A stretch of 64,000 bases of DNA from the NCBI RefSeq assembly GCF_016808335.1, contig NC_053139.1, positions 15,053,819-15,117,818 on the forward strand, in the 5' to 3' direction. Of this stretch, positions 10,284-20,334 are shown piece by piece. The DNA comes from Panicum virgatum. Taxonomy: Eukaryota; Streptophyta; Magnoliopsida; Poales; Poaceae. The notes beneath the pieces were generated by a model. The model searched no databases and was not told where the DNA came from. It saw only the letters and a program-made list of their open reading frames with translations. The position numbers and the translations under genes were made by a program. Within the stretch, counting starts at the first letter, position 1; each line of letters opens with the position of its first letter.

Positions 10284-13200
10284 AGCATCTCCAATAGTTT
10301 TTAGTATTTTCTCCTCAAATCTTGTTGTTTGCCAATGTAGCAGAAGTGTCCAAATTAAACCGGCTTAAGTGCGCTAACTATCATCTTAATGGTTAATTAA
10401 GTTACCACGTACTTAAAACGGTGTAATCCGGTCGTCTGACAGGTTAAGGATTGAAAAACACTGGAAGTCTCGCATGAAGATGAGCACAGATGATTACAAG
10501 CAGACAACAGTTCTCAAAGTTAATTTACAAAGCAGAGCTTTACAAAATGAGTTTTAAACAAATTATCAGAGTTCAACATGCGGCGGAATTTAAATAGAAG
10601 TTTAGTTTGAAAACAATGATAACTACGAAAGCATGAGGATGTCACATCGAGCTCACCGGTGTGAATCCTGGTTAGCTCCAACCAGCAACAAATACCTGAA
10701 AACATGATAACAACAAACCCTGAGTATACTAATACTCAGCAAGACTTACCCGACTATGGGTATACTTAGCCCATTATCTAGACATGCAAAACTTTTTGGC
10801 TCTGGAGTTTATTTGCTGAAAAGCTACTAAAAATTGGATCCTTACTTTCAATATTTTAGCTCAATTTAAGTTTATCAGGTACCAACTAGATTTGCCTGAA
10901 CATCTAGAGCACGCATGGTTGATCGCATTATCTTTTCAGAAAACCATAGACATCTCATATGCTCACCTTTCCTTTCTTATCTCAAACCTTTACTACGATG
11001 TGACAAAGTGACCAAGGTTCTCTTAACCGAGAGAGACGGCGAATCGATCCGATTTAACCTTGCAAGGTGGACCTAATTCACACGACACGTGCAGCCACGC
11101 CGGACCACATATGTCAACTGTTCCCATCATTACCCCGACATCTGAACTAGGCCTACCAAAACCCGGGTGAATGAGCCCCTCACAGCGAACTCCCAGAGAA
11201 CCCGAAGGCGACATACATTCCATCACCCGCCATCATCCCACTCCTGGAGTAGCAGGTCGCAGTTCAAAGTATCATTGCAAATCAGGTAATTAGCTTACCA
11301 GTTTTGACTACCTCCTACTTCCGGCATGTGGTTAGTACTGTTCAAACTCGGTCAACACTGCCAACAACGGTACGGTCCTCAATAGACATAGGCGGAGCCT
11401 TACTTTCCATCCATTCCATATCCATAACCAAAATCATCTCTGCCTGGTCTCTATTTCTCTTTCCTCATTGATTCATTCTCAAGTACTTTGCCAGAAGTAA
11501 CAAGGACCTATAACTCACGAGTGACTGGAATCACTCGACTTCTACCGAGTCCTAATTAAGCATTGCAATACTAACGACCTGCACACTAGTAGAGCGATGG
11601 AGGAAACCTAGTGATCATGCATCTAAGGTTCCAATCAACTCCTAGAAATGTAAATGCACAATATTTATATAGTAAACATTGAATACTAAAATTAGTGGTT
11701 ATGCTCCGAGGCTTGCCTGGGATAACACTGAGTCAGTGTTAGTACTGTCAAGGTCTTAGGCCCTTCCGACCTTGGGTTGGGTCTTCGATTGCTTCAGCTG
11801 GTCCTTCTCTCTTCAGGATGCGTCCATCCAACACCGTCTTGTGGTTCGGTTCTGTCAGCACGTGCTCCACTTCCACGCGTTGTATATCTAGAGTACCTAA
11901 ATGAGATGCACCAAGGCGGATGTTTGAATGCATGGAAGTGCAATAGATGATACAGTAAAAAGGGCAAGCAGGGCAGGCACAAAGTCACGCTTGCATGGGC
12001 ACGAACCTGATGCAATACAATGCGATACGATTAAGAAGAAAAACATGACTGGACAATTATTTATCGAGTGGATACAACAACCAAGCTCAAAAGGCAACAG
12101 AGTTGGTGCTACAAAACAAGAGTTCATTCAATTTATTTTAGTCTGAAGTATTTCCTACCCAAAAAGCATTACTAGCTTGCTTAGAAAAGGCAAAGTAAAA
12201 ATATAAAGCAAGAAAGAGCAATTAGGATAATTTATTTAACTAACAAGATATATCGAACCAAACGATATAAAAGTAACCTACATCTAGCCTTTAAAAGAGT
12301 TAACAAAACTTATGCGAGGTCAACATGAGTTACTGAGATTAAACCTATAGGAAAGAATTACCTAGCAACCATTATAACAGAAAAACTATGGCTAGCAACT
12401 AAACAAAAGCAGATACAAGACTTGCAGCCTTAACTTGTAACCAAAATTTACCAGCATGATGAGTTATTGATAAGGCATGCAACAATATTTTGCCAACATT
12501 TATTGACAACAGAAAAACATTTAATTTAGCCTTCACAAGACAACTGAACAAAAAAACATATTTACAAATACACACATAACTTTTGGATTTGAAATTTTTA
12601 CAATAAACTAAGCATGCAAAGAGTAAGATACTGCATAAATTTCATGATTTTTGGACATCCAAAACTACAAATTATTAAATAAACAAGTGTAAACAAGCAT
12701 TAACCATGATTAAATCAATACATCATAGAAACATTAACCAAACAGCAAGTTTAGTATTTTTCTTAAGTACTACATGCCAAAACAAAGCTAACCCAACTGG
12801 TTTTACATCTCTACGATTTTTCTACTATTTACTATGCATTTTCAAAGCTTGCAACCACTTAAACTAACATTTAAACTAGAGTAAAAACTATTTAGAAACT
12901 GAAGATCAACCAGTAAGGAAAGTTGTAGATCTTAGAACAAGGAATCCAACAAATTTAATTTGCATTTTTCTGATTTTTTAATGATTTATTATCGATTTTA
13001 CAAATTCACTATTTTTGCAACTAAAAAGGAAACAAACTTTCACGAATAGACCCCTCAAAAGATTTGGGGAATCATAGAAATGCCCCTGGCTGGAGCCAGG
13101 AACAGAGGAGGCGGCGGTGGCCGTGTTTCCGGCAGCGGCGGTCGCCGGCGGCGAGGGGCCAGGGGCGGAGGAGCACAAGGAAGTGGAGAGGGACCTCAGG

Positions 13201-14364
13201 CGGCGTTCGGGTGGAGCCGGGGCGGACGGAGGCGGGACGGCCATAGAGATCTGCTCCAGGTGGCGGCGGCGGGTGGCGGCGGCGCCGCTCCGATGAGGGG
13301 AAGGCGGCAGGGCTTGACTGGTGAGGTTCGCCGCAGCTTGGTGAAGATCGTGGGAGGCTTGGTTTGGGTCGATTCGGCTCGGAGGAGGGGGTTCACCGTG
13401 CAGGGCTCGGCGGCGACGTCCGCGGTGACGGTGGGCGGCGTTCCGGCGTGCACAGCATGGGTCAGGAGGGGTGAGGTGGCGCGCAAGGTGGCGGGGGTGG
13501 GGGCGAGGCTAGAGAGGGGCTTGGCTAGGGTTGGGGACGACCGGGGATGGGTGCTCCGCGGCGGGGCGGCTCGGGCTCGACTCAGCTCGAGCTCGAGGTA
13601 GGAGAAGGGAGGGGGAAATGGACAGGGACGGCGCGGGGAGTGGATAAGAGCGGCGCGCGGAGGGCGAGGATCGCTGGCGCGCACGACACGTGGAGAAGGC
13701 TCGCCGATGGCCACAGTCGCCGGTTTGGGCGTCGCGGCGACACAGTGAAGAACAGGGAGGAACAGTTATCGATTTTGACCGATTTTGACTCGACTTTGAC
13801 CGGTTGAAACTCAAAATTTCATATAAGAACTTGAAATTTGGCCAAAATAAAAGTTGTAGAGGAATAGAAAATCTACAACTTTTGTTTTGGGCAAAAGTTG
13901 ATTCGAGACCCGGATCAGGGAGAAAAATGTAGGCGAACACGGCTAACTCGATGTTTACCACGCGAACTTGATTAATGCTAATGACAAGGTTAAACTCCTA
14001 ATTAGCAAAATAAGCTCATTATTAGTGCTCTTTTTAACACTGGGGTGTTACAGCCAACTCCCCAAATAGGTATGGGCAGGCAAAAAAGAGTCCATCTCAA
14101 ATAGTTTCCCATTTTTACTTCAAAAAATGAGAAGTTGTTCTAAAAATAAGAAGTTGTGGCCCCATAAGGATAATTCCACAGAAAAACGCCGCGGGGGAGG
14201 GGAGATCGAGAGGAAAGAAGTGGTGCTTATTTTTACACACAAGGAATGTCAATTTGTCAATTGTTAGAAGATGGAGAACTAGAATGGGGAACTATTGGAG
14301 AATATTTTTTCCTTTTTCTAAAAAAAAGGATGGGGAAGAGAGATAGGGAACTGTTGGAGATGCT
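10284..14364. mobile_element. TIR element with GCATCTCC ends, split by a later insertion
   Basis: The left end AGCATCTCCAATAGTT (10284) and the right end AACTGTTGGAGATGCT (ending 14364) are inverted repeats with few mismatches. The flanks CAATTAAA (10276-10283) and CAACTAAA (14365-14372) form an 8-bp target duplication with one mismatch. Without the 3.7-kb insertion at 10336-14052 the element would be only about 360 bp and non-coding, a MITE. An 8-bp TSD would fit hAT, but the class is uncertain. Confidence 0.65.
10336..14052 (-). mobile_element. 3.7-kb TG...CA insertion, probable long solo LTR
   Basis: A 3,717-bp segment is flanked by the exact 5-bp direct repeat GCCAA (10331-10335 and 14053-14057). 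On the plus strand it begins TGTAGCAG and ends GGTGTTACA, so on the minus strand it starts TGTAACACCCCAG and ends CTACA. The TG..CA ends with a 5-bp TSD are the signature of an LTR retrotransposon. I find no gag, protease, reverse transcriptase or integrase frames and no second copy of the terminal sequence inside. I therefore read it as a very long solo LTR, or a non-autonomous element with unrecognised LTRs. A GC-rich block (about 13080-13740) sits 0.3-1 kb from the minus-strand start and gives spurious open frames. Confidence 0.65.
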
Positions 14365-15650
14365 CAACTAAAACTTTTAATTTCTATCACTTCGGTTTCG
14401 GTTTCGGTTTCAGGTATTTCCGTTCGGTTTCCGATCCTCGGTTAATTTTGCCTAGACGGAGCCGCAACACTTTCTGGCTGAACAAACGGCGTTCTTGTTG
14501 GGCCGAGGCCCAGCTCGGGCTGGGCACGAAAAATCGAGAACCGAGGACTGAACCGAAAAAACCAAAAACCAGAGCCGAACCGAACCGAAACCGAAAAGTT
14601 CGATTCCATTCCGAAGTAGTCGGTTCAGTTTGGTTTTTTGGTCGGTTAACCGAAGAACCGACCAGATCATACATTTAGCCCATGAAGCAATGAATCTGGC
14701 CCAAGGCCCAAAAGAAAACCCTAACATGAAGTGCCCCACCCGTCCCGTACCCCCACCCGACCAAGCGACAACCCGAGAGCCCGCCGCCCCGCCTGAGTGC
14801 CCGCCGCCCCGCCCACCCTGCCCTGACCCCCGAGATGGCGACCGGCTAGGCCCCGAGGCGGCGGCGGCACCCAGCTCCCCCTCCCCTGCGCGGCGACACC
14901 TACTTCCCCCTTCGCCAGCGCCCGGCCGCCGTCTCCTTCCCTTCCTCCCTGCCGCTCCTTCCCTTCCTCTCCTCTCGGTGCAGCGGCGACGGAACAACCG
15001 CGCTGCCGAGGTGGTGGCGGAGCGACGGCGCAGCGGCCGCTAGAGGGCGCGGCGGTCATGGATCAACGGCTTAGCGGCAGCGGAACGATGGTGCGCAGCC
15101 GCGGGTGGACGCGGCGGCGGCGGATCGACGGTGCGGCGGCTAGGGGAGGGCGCGGCGGCGGCAGATCGACGGCGCGACAGCCATGGGAGGGTGTGGCGGA
15201 GGCGGATCCATGGTGCGGCCGTGGGAGCGACGGAGCGTGTAGCAGCCCATCTCGCCGACGAAAGTTTTTCTTCTCTCATTCTTTTTTCGTTCTTTGTTTA
15301 GTAATAAATCTCGGTTAGTTCGGTTAGAACCGGAATCGAACGGGAATCGAACCGAACTAACCAAAACCGAATTTCCTCGGTTCCCATTCCTGAGAAGAAC
15401 CCTCGCCGACGAAAGTTTTTCTTCTCTCATTCTTTTTTCGTTCTTTGTTTAGTAATAAATCTCGGTTAGTTCGGTTAGAACCGGAATCGAACGGGAATCG
15501 AACCGAACTAACCAAAACCGAATTTCCTCGGTTCCCATTCCTGAGAAGAACCGATCAGTTCCTATTTTTTAGGAACCGAATTTCTGTGGGAACCGAAGAA
15601 CAGTTCGGTTCTAACCGAATGCCAAGGCCTAGGCCCAGCATCTCATATTC
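14365..15650. repeat. CCGAAC-rich repeats with GC-rich core
   Basis: 14365-14458 continues the repeat interrupted at 10283. A second stretch rich in CCGAAC/GGTTCGG motifs runs at 14525-14665 and again at 15310-15630, bracketing a GC-rich core (about 14740-15240) with GGCGGCGG-type motifs. Several open frames cross the core on both strands, but none resembles a known protein. They look like low-complexity by-products. Confidence 0.55.
15251..15552. repeat. Perfect 151-bp tandem duplication
   Basis: The 151 bases at 15251-15401, beginning CTCGCCGACGAAAG, are repeated immediately at 15402-15552 with no difference that I can see by eye. The unit includes the CCGAAC-rich sequence. It is either a very recent duplication or an assembly artefact. 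Confidence 0.9.
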
Positions 15651-16762
15651 TTTTTCGAAAAATAAAAAAAGCTTTATGTCGGATAATCTTATTCCTAAGC
15701 TTGTTGGTTTGGTCCCTTTCAAACAAAGTGGAGTCATGGAAATTGGAAAAGATGGGAAACGTTGGCAGCCACTTCTGATCACTCACACGTCCTCCTAGAG
15801 CAGCACATGGCCTATGACGGGCTGACGGCTCACTTACTTTCTTATCGTTTTTTAATACAATTTTTACTGCAAATATATTTAATCTAATAATTTCTTTTAG
15901 ATTAAATTTTAAGTCTCGTTTGAACTATGAAAAATCTTCTTTATTAAAATGAAATGTTCTCAAAATTTCTAAAATAAAAGGAAAAAGACTTTCCACTATC
16001 CTCAACTAAGAACAGGAAAGAAGAGAGCGAGCGTATCCTCTAAATTGATTATGCTCAAATCAGCCCTTCCTAGAGTTCCTCGGGTAATGTCTATCCCAAT
16101 AAATACAAAACTTGGGGTGCCCATGCATAGTCTATTGTTTAGTTGGAGAGCGAAGTATGATGGAATGGTTCTATTCTTATTTTTTAGGATTGGAGGGATA
16201 TGATAACAAAATTTTTGGATCCGTCATCCTCTGTTTGAGTCCCGCTTATTAGGTCATCTTCCTCGAGCTTCTACTTGCGCGCCTCACATCCCGCTGCCCG
16301 TCCTCGCCACCGGGGCAGGTTCCGGTCCATCGCGCCACTGCGATGCCATCTCTCGAGCCCTCCGCCCCAGTCGTCGCCCTACCGGGGGGGGGGGGGTCGC
16401 CCCATAGTCGCCGACCAGGACCTCCGCCCCAATGTCCGTCGTGCCGTCGATCCCCAGGTCTGCCGCCACTCCAGACCTCCGCCTCGGGTCCGTCTATCCA
16501 TCGCGCCGTTGAGGTCCTCCGCCGGGGGTTCACCGTGCCACTGTCGCCCAAAGCCACCGCCTCCGGCCTCGGCGACTCAATCTGCAAGGGGGCCGGAGCG
16601 GAGCGCCCCTAAATGCAACCCGCCGATCCTCCTGTGGTAGAGCAGGTTTTGGGGTCGAACCGCTCCCTCGAAATGGCTGCCCCGCCAGACCCACGGGTAG
16701 CCAGGGGCCGACCCCATTCGCACTGCTACATGTATCGCCCAACAAATAATTAAACATTCAGC
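15651..16762. other. Intergenic, no gene seen
   Basis: AT-rich DNA (15800-16200) is followed by a GC-rich block (16260-16700) containing a G run at about 16384-16397. The open frames in the GC-rich block on both strands are proline/arginine-rich and unrecognisable. I find no support for a gene. Confidence 0.4.
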
Positions 16763-16880
16763 TGCACGTATCGCCCATCGTCACATGTTGCAGGCTAGCT
16801 GCTGCTGAGTGCTAATCTCCACATGTATCGCCCATCGTCTACACGTTGCAGACTAGCTGCTGCTAAGTGCTGATCTCTCA
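16763..16880. repeat. 57-bp tandem duplication
   Basis: The motif GTATCGCCCATCG occurs at 16768 and 16825, followed in both copies by CACATGTTGCAG-like and CTAGCTGCTGCT sequences. The period is 57 bp with a few mismatches. Confidence 0.8.
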
Positions 16881-17609
16881 TGTGCCAACAAAGCAGCCAA
16901 CAAATAAAACGAGCTTTGCATCATATTTGTCCAAAGACTAAACAAGCAAGCAATAAAATAGAAAAAAATCTCTAGACATTGCTTTCACCTTCATACATGG
17001 ATTTGTATATTTAATGATTAAACATAGAAGATGAACAAAATAAAAAATATCCAAAAAGAGATTGGAGCTGAATACTGAAAAGAGGTAGACAGTACAAACT
17101 TTATAAAGCTATACAAACTTTATAAAGCTACTCTCTTAGACATTCAAGGTCAGCATAGATTGCAGAATAAATTGAAGTACAGGGACAACATCTTGGTGGA
17201 AAGATTTGCTCAAACTGTTGGACTCTTACAAACAGAAGATGGCTCAAGTCTCTGTCAAGAATGGAAGCACGGTTGTATACTAGGGACCTGTTGGACCGCT
17301 GTGGAATGGAACTGGAATCTTCCCAGGAGCTCATACAAACTTCACTAGCAAGAACTGTTGATTGTTGACAATGCACATCTTGACATCTAGAAAATATCAA
17401 AATTAAATGTACCTCACCTGTAAGACCAGCCATACCTGCCAGAGAAACAATGATCAGTACTTAAGCAAATAACAAGCCATCATAAATCGCAATCAGCAAT
17501 TCTGCGCAATGATCAGGATTTCATCTTTGTAACAGAAGAGAAAGCAGCGTGCAGATGTAAAAGAATAAAGTGACAAGGCTGAACACTGATAGATTACCTA
17601 ATTGCAGTT
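16881..17609. other. Intergenic next to a hAT relic, no gene seen
   Basis: AT-rich DNA with a short direct repeat (ACAAACTTTATAAAGCTA at about 17095-17128). Part of it may be decayed transposon sequence belonging to the hAT relic that follows, but no conserved protein segment is readable. Confidence 0.35.
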
Positions 17610-18098
17610 TCATGTATTATCTTTGGGCATTATCAAGTCATTGATAGATGACATACTGAACTCTGTATTTTTACCTTCCGCCCTGAACCAATCCTGAGTG
17701 CAAATGAGTGCTTCTACTGTCTCAGGCAGTAAGCTGCTACGAAAATCATTGATTATTTTTTTACTAGTGCTGAAAGCTGATTCAGAAGCCACAGAAGATG
17801 CTGGAATGGCCAACAGATCCCTTGCTATACATGCAAGAGTGGGATACTTGACTGCATTACCCATCCACCACTTCAAGATGTCAAATTCTGAAGAACGCGG
17901 AACTGGGTTCTCCTCCAAATATCTATCCAGTTCTGTTGTCTTCTGTGACTGAAGATCATGACTAAGCTGCCTATCCCAAGCTGCCCATGGATCCGTCTTC
18001 ATGGAAGGCATTTCATGATTGTTGGATCCCAAGTGGCCCATAGATGGAATTAAGCATAGAACAATATTCCTGAAGTAGTTTTCAGTAGAATTAAGCAT
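17610..18098 (-). pseudogene. hAT transposase C-terminal relic
   Basis: The minus-strand frame of 162 codons carries the hAT family C-terminal dimerisation region. It contains the conserved segments DILKWW, YPTLACIARDLLAIPASS, SESAFST and DFRSSLLPETVEALIC. Plant RICESLEEPER/DAYSLEEPER-type proteins and hAT transposases are usually 600-700 residues with an N-terminal BED zinc finger. Here the zinc finger and most of the catalytic region are absent, and no upstream continuation is readable. It is most likely a dead transposon fragment rather than a domesticated gene. Terminal inverted repeats were not found. Confidence 0.8.
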
Positions 18099-18431
18099 AG
18101 AACTTTTATATCATCTGTGTCACAATGTAAAACATATTGTCATCAACGTCTTGGAAAACTAAATTCGGTCCAATTCAAGGCATGTATCTTTTAATTGAAG
18201 AGTGTACTAGTTCAGAAGATTAGCTGAGTCCACAACAGTTCACAACAGTTTGATTTCGATCTGAGTTCTGCATTGGTTGGGTAGGTGTTGAAATTTGGAA
18301 TGTAATTAGTTCATTGTTTGTTAAGGTATTGAAATTTGGAAAGTCTAATTGTTTGTTTGTGTAACTAATAATGCTGTACTACTACAAATTAGAGCGCTTA
18401 ATTAATCCAGCTCTGCAACCGTTGATCATTA

Positions 18432-18905
18432 TTATACCTCGAGGAGGAGGTTGCGAGGGAACTGCTTGACGGAGAGCACGTCGGCGACGATGGTGTCGGG
18501 GCGGAGCTTGTGGAAGGGGATGGCGCGGACGACGGCCTCCGTGGACAGGATGGAGCTGCAGATGAGCAGCACGTCCGGCTGCTCCTCGCAGAGCGCGTCG
18601 ACACTCGTGAAGAAGCAGATCCCGCGGCCGGCGCAGTAGTCGGAGTTGGCTTCTTCGGCTTCACCACGACCTTCTTCTCCGGCGCCTTGCGCTAGGTCCC
18701 GGCGGCGGCGGCCGCGGTCTTCTTCGGCTTGGCTGTGGCCGCGCTCTTCTTCGGCTTCGCGGCGGCCTTGGCCGGCTTGACCGCGATGGTCTTGGCGGCT
18801 GCGGACTTGGCTTGGGAGCCTCCTTCTTGGCTGCGTCGGAGTCGCGCCGGGAGGACGGAGGGAGCGGCGGTGCTGGGTCGACCCCATGGTCGATTGGGGT
18901 CGATT
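18432..18905 (-). pseudogene. Chimeric fragment: histone H1-like plus arogenate dehydrogenase-like
   Basis: On the minus strand the upstream half (about 18900-18690) reads in one frame as an alanine/lysine/proline-rich tail with KPAKAAAKPKKSA and AKPKKT motifs, like the C-terminal tail of plant histone H1. That frame stops at a TAG (about 18692-18694). In a different frame the downstream half (about 18640-18440) encodes SDYCAGRGICFF, LCEEQPDVLLICSSILSTEA and TIVADVLSVKQFPRNLLLE. This matches the central NADP-binding region of plant arogenate dehydrogenase (tyrosine biosynthesis). One open frame of 151 codons (18432-18887) crosses both parts but misreads the H1-like half. Neither gene is complete. 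The structure suggests captured fragments such as those carried by Pack-MULEs or Helitrons; I did not find the carrier's ends. Confidence 0.65.
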
Positions 18906-19599
18906 GGCATCACAACCCTAACGCCCTCTTTTGTTTAGGGGTGAACCGCTTCGGCCCATGGGCTCTGGAACGGGTCGGAGCGACTTCACGAGAGGGTCGA
19001 ACCGATCCCCTTTCAGGTTGATCGGCGACCAAGCCGTCCACCCCTCGTGCGTTGTGCCGCACTGCCCAATCTCTGTATGTTGTGAGTGACGCTATCGAAG
19101 TGGGACAGCTCGGTTCGCCCAATTTTGCGGGATCGAGCCGGCCTGCATCTGGAGCGAATATTCACTCCTTATTAGAACGGCCCCATCCCCACGCTCACAA
19201 ACCAAACATAGAATGGAACAGCTACGTTTCATTCCGCTCCTCAACCAAACACTACCTAACAAAAGCGCTGATGCTCTGCGGTTCCAGGCTAGAACGCTAA
19301 GCTAGCTGTTTCAGTGAGAGAGTCGCTTTACAGAAATCATAGCAACGGTGTAATATATTTATATAACTGGCAAAAAACAAGCAAACATCTGCAGACCAAG
19401 GTTATGCATTGCCACGAGAAGCATGCATACAGCATGCCCTCTGCTGCAAGCCTGCAACATTGCTTGTTCGGTAATGAACCTTACAAGATCAAACATTATC
19501 ATCATCCAGCACGGATCCCAGGTCTCGGCAATCCTCTTTCGATGCTCAGACCAAAACGACAGTGGTAAAGGTTTATATTTCATGGTAACAGAAGATTTC
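18906..19599. other. Intergenic, no gene seen
   Basis: Mixed-composition DNA with no recognisable protein. Stretches such as 18930-19260 look repetitive, but I could not identify a family. Confidence 0.35.
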
Positions 19600-19856
19600 C
19601 TCCCTTTGCCTTAGAATATAAGCATTTCTAGATTTGGTCAAAATCAAATCTGTCTAATTTTAACTATAAATAATAAATAATTTATAAAAAATTATAAGAT
19701 AAAAATAATATTACTAGATTAGTTATGAAAGAAATTATTATAATATATAATTTTTTATATTTAAAATAATTCATTCATAAAAATATTGATGATTAAATTT
19801 AAACAAATTTGATTTTGACCAAACCTAGAAATACTTATATTTTAGGATAGTGGGAG
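19600..19856. mobile_element. Stowaway MITE with long inverted arms
   Basis: The left arm CTCCCTTTGCCTTAGAATATAAG and the reverse complement of the right arm CTCCCACTATCCTAAAATATAAG continue as inverted repeats for about 60 bp, through the TTTGGTCAAAATCAAAT segment. The right flank is TA; the left TA is no longer visible. It lies about 480 bp beyond the 3' end of the LIP5 coding region. Confidence 0.85.
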
Positions 19857-20334
19857 TACATCTGTTGCCCAAGATCATTCTTCCTATGCAACACTGGGAA
19901 TGGGAGAAAATTGTTTTCGAAGATAACTAGGAACAGAGTAATCTATTTAAGACCTCTAACATTTTCAAATAGATACAACATGGCGACGACCGCATGGCAA
20001 GCCACAATAGAGGAATACACGCACAGCATCAACCATCCATACCAAAAAAAAATATCAAAGAATACCTCAAGAATATGTAACTGGACACAATGGGTTACAA
20101 AGCCTTACCACAAAACTCCGATAACTAATAATTCAATTTTACAAGGTTTCCTTAAAATAGCATTATTGCTTCAAAAGCCCACACGGAACGGCTCCGTTAT
20201 TATCTGCTAGATTTGTGTGCTTGCCCCCTGTATCTTGTATGTATGCAGCCTGGCAAACATCTCCATCTGGTGGTATACCAATCTTGTATATGTACAGAAG
20301 ATGCTTTTGAGAAAGAGCACAGCAGCCAAAAAAG

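Noticed and set aside
13080..13960. Arg/Gly- and Pro/Ser-rich open frames as genes
   Set aside because: They lie inside the 3.7-kb TG..CA insertion, overlap on both strands and have no recognisable domain.
14450..15280. GC-rich open frames as genes
   Set aside because: They lie inside the CCGAAC-rich repeat and are low complexity on both strands.
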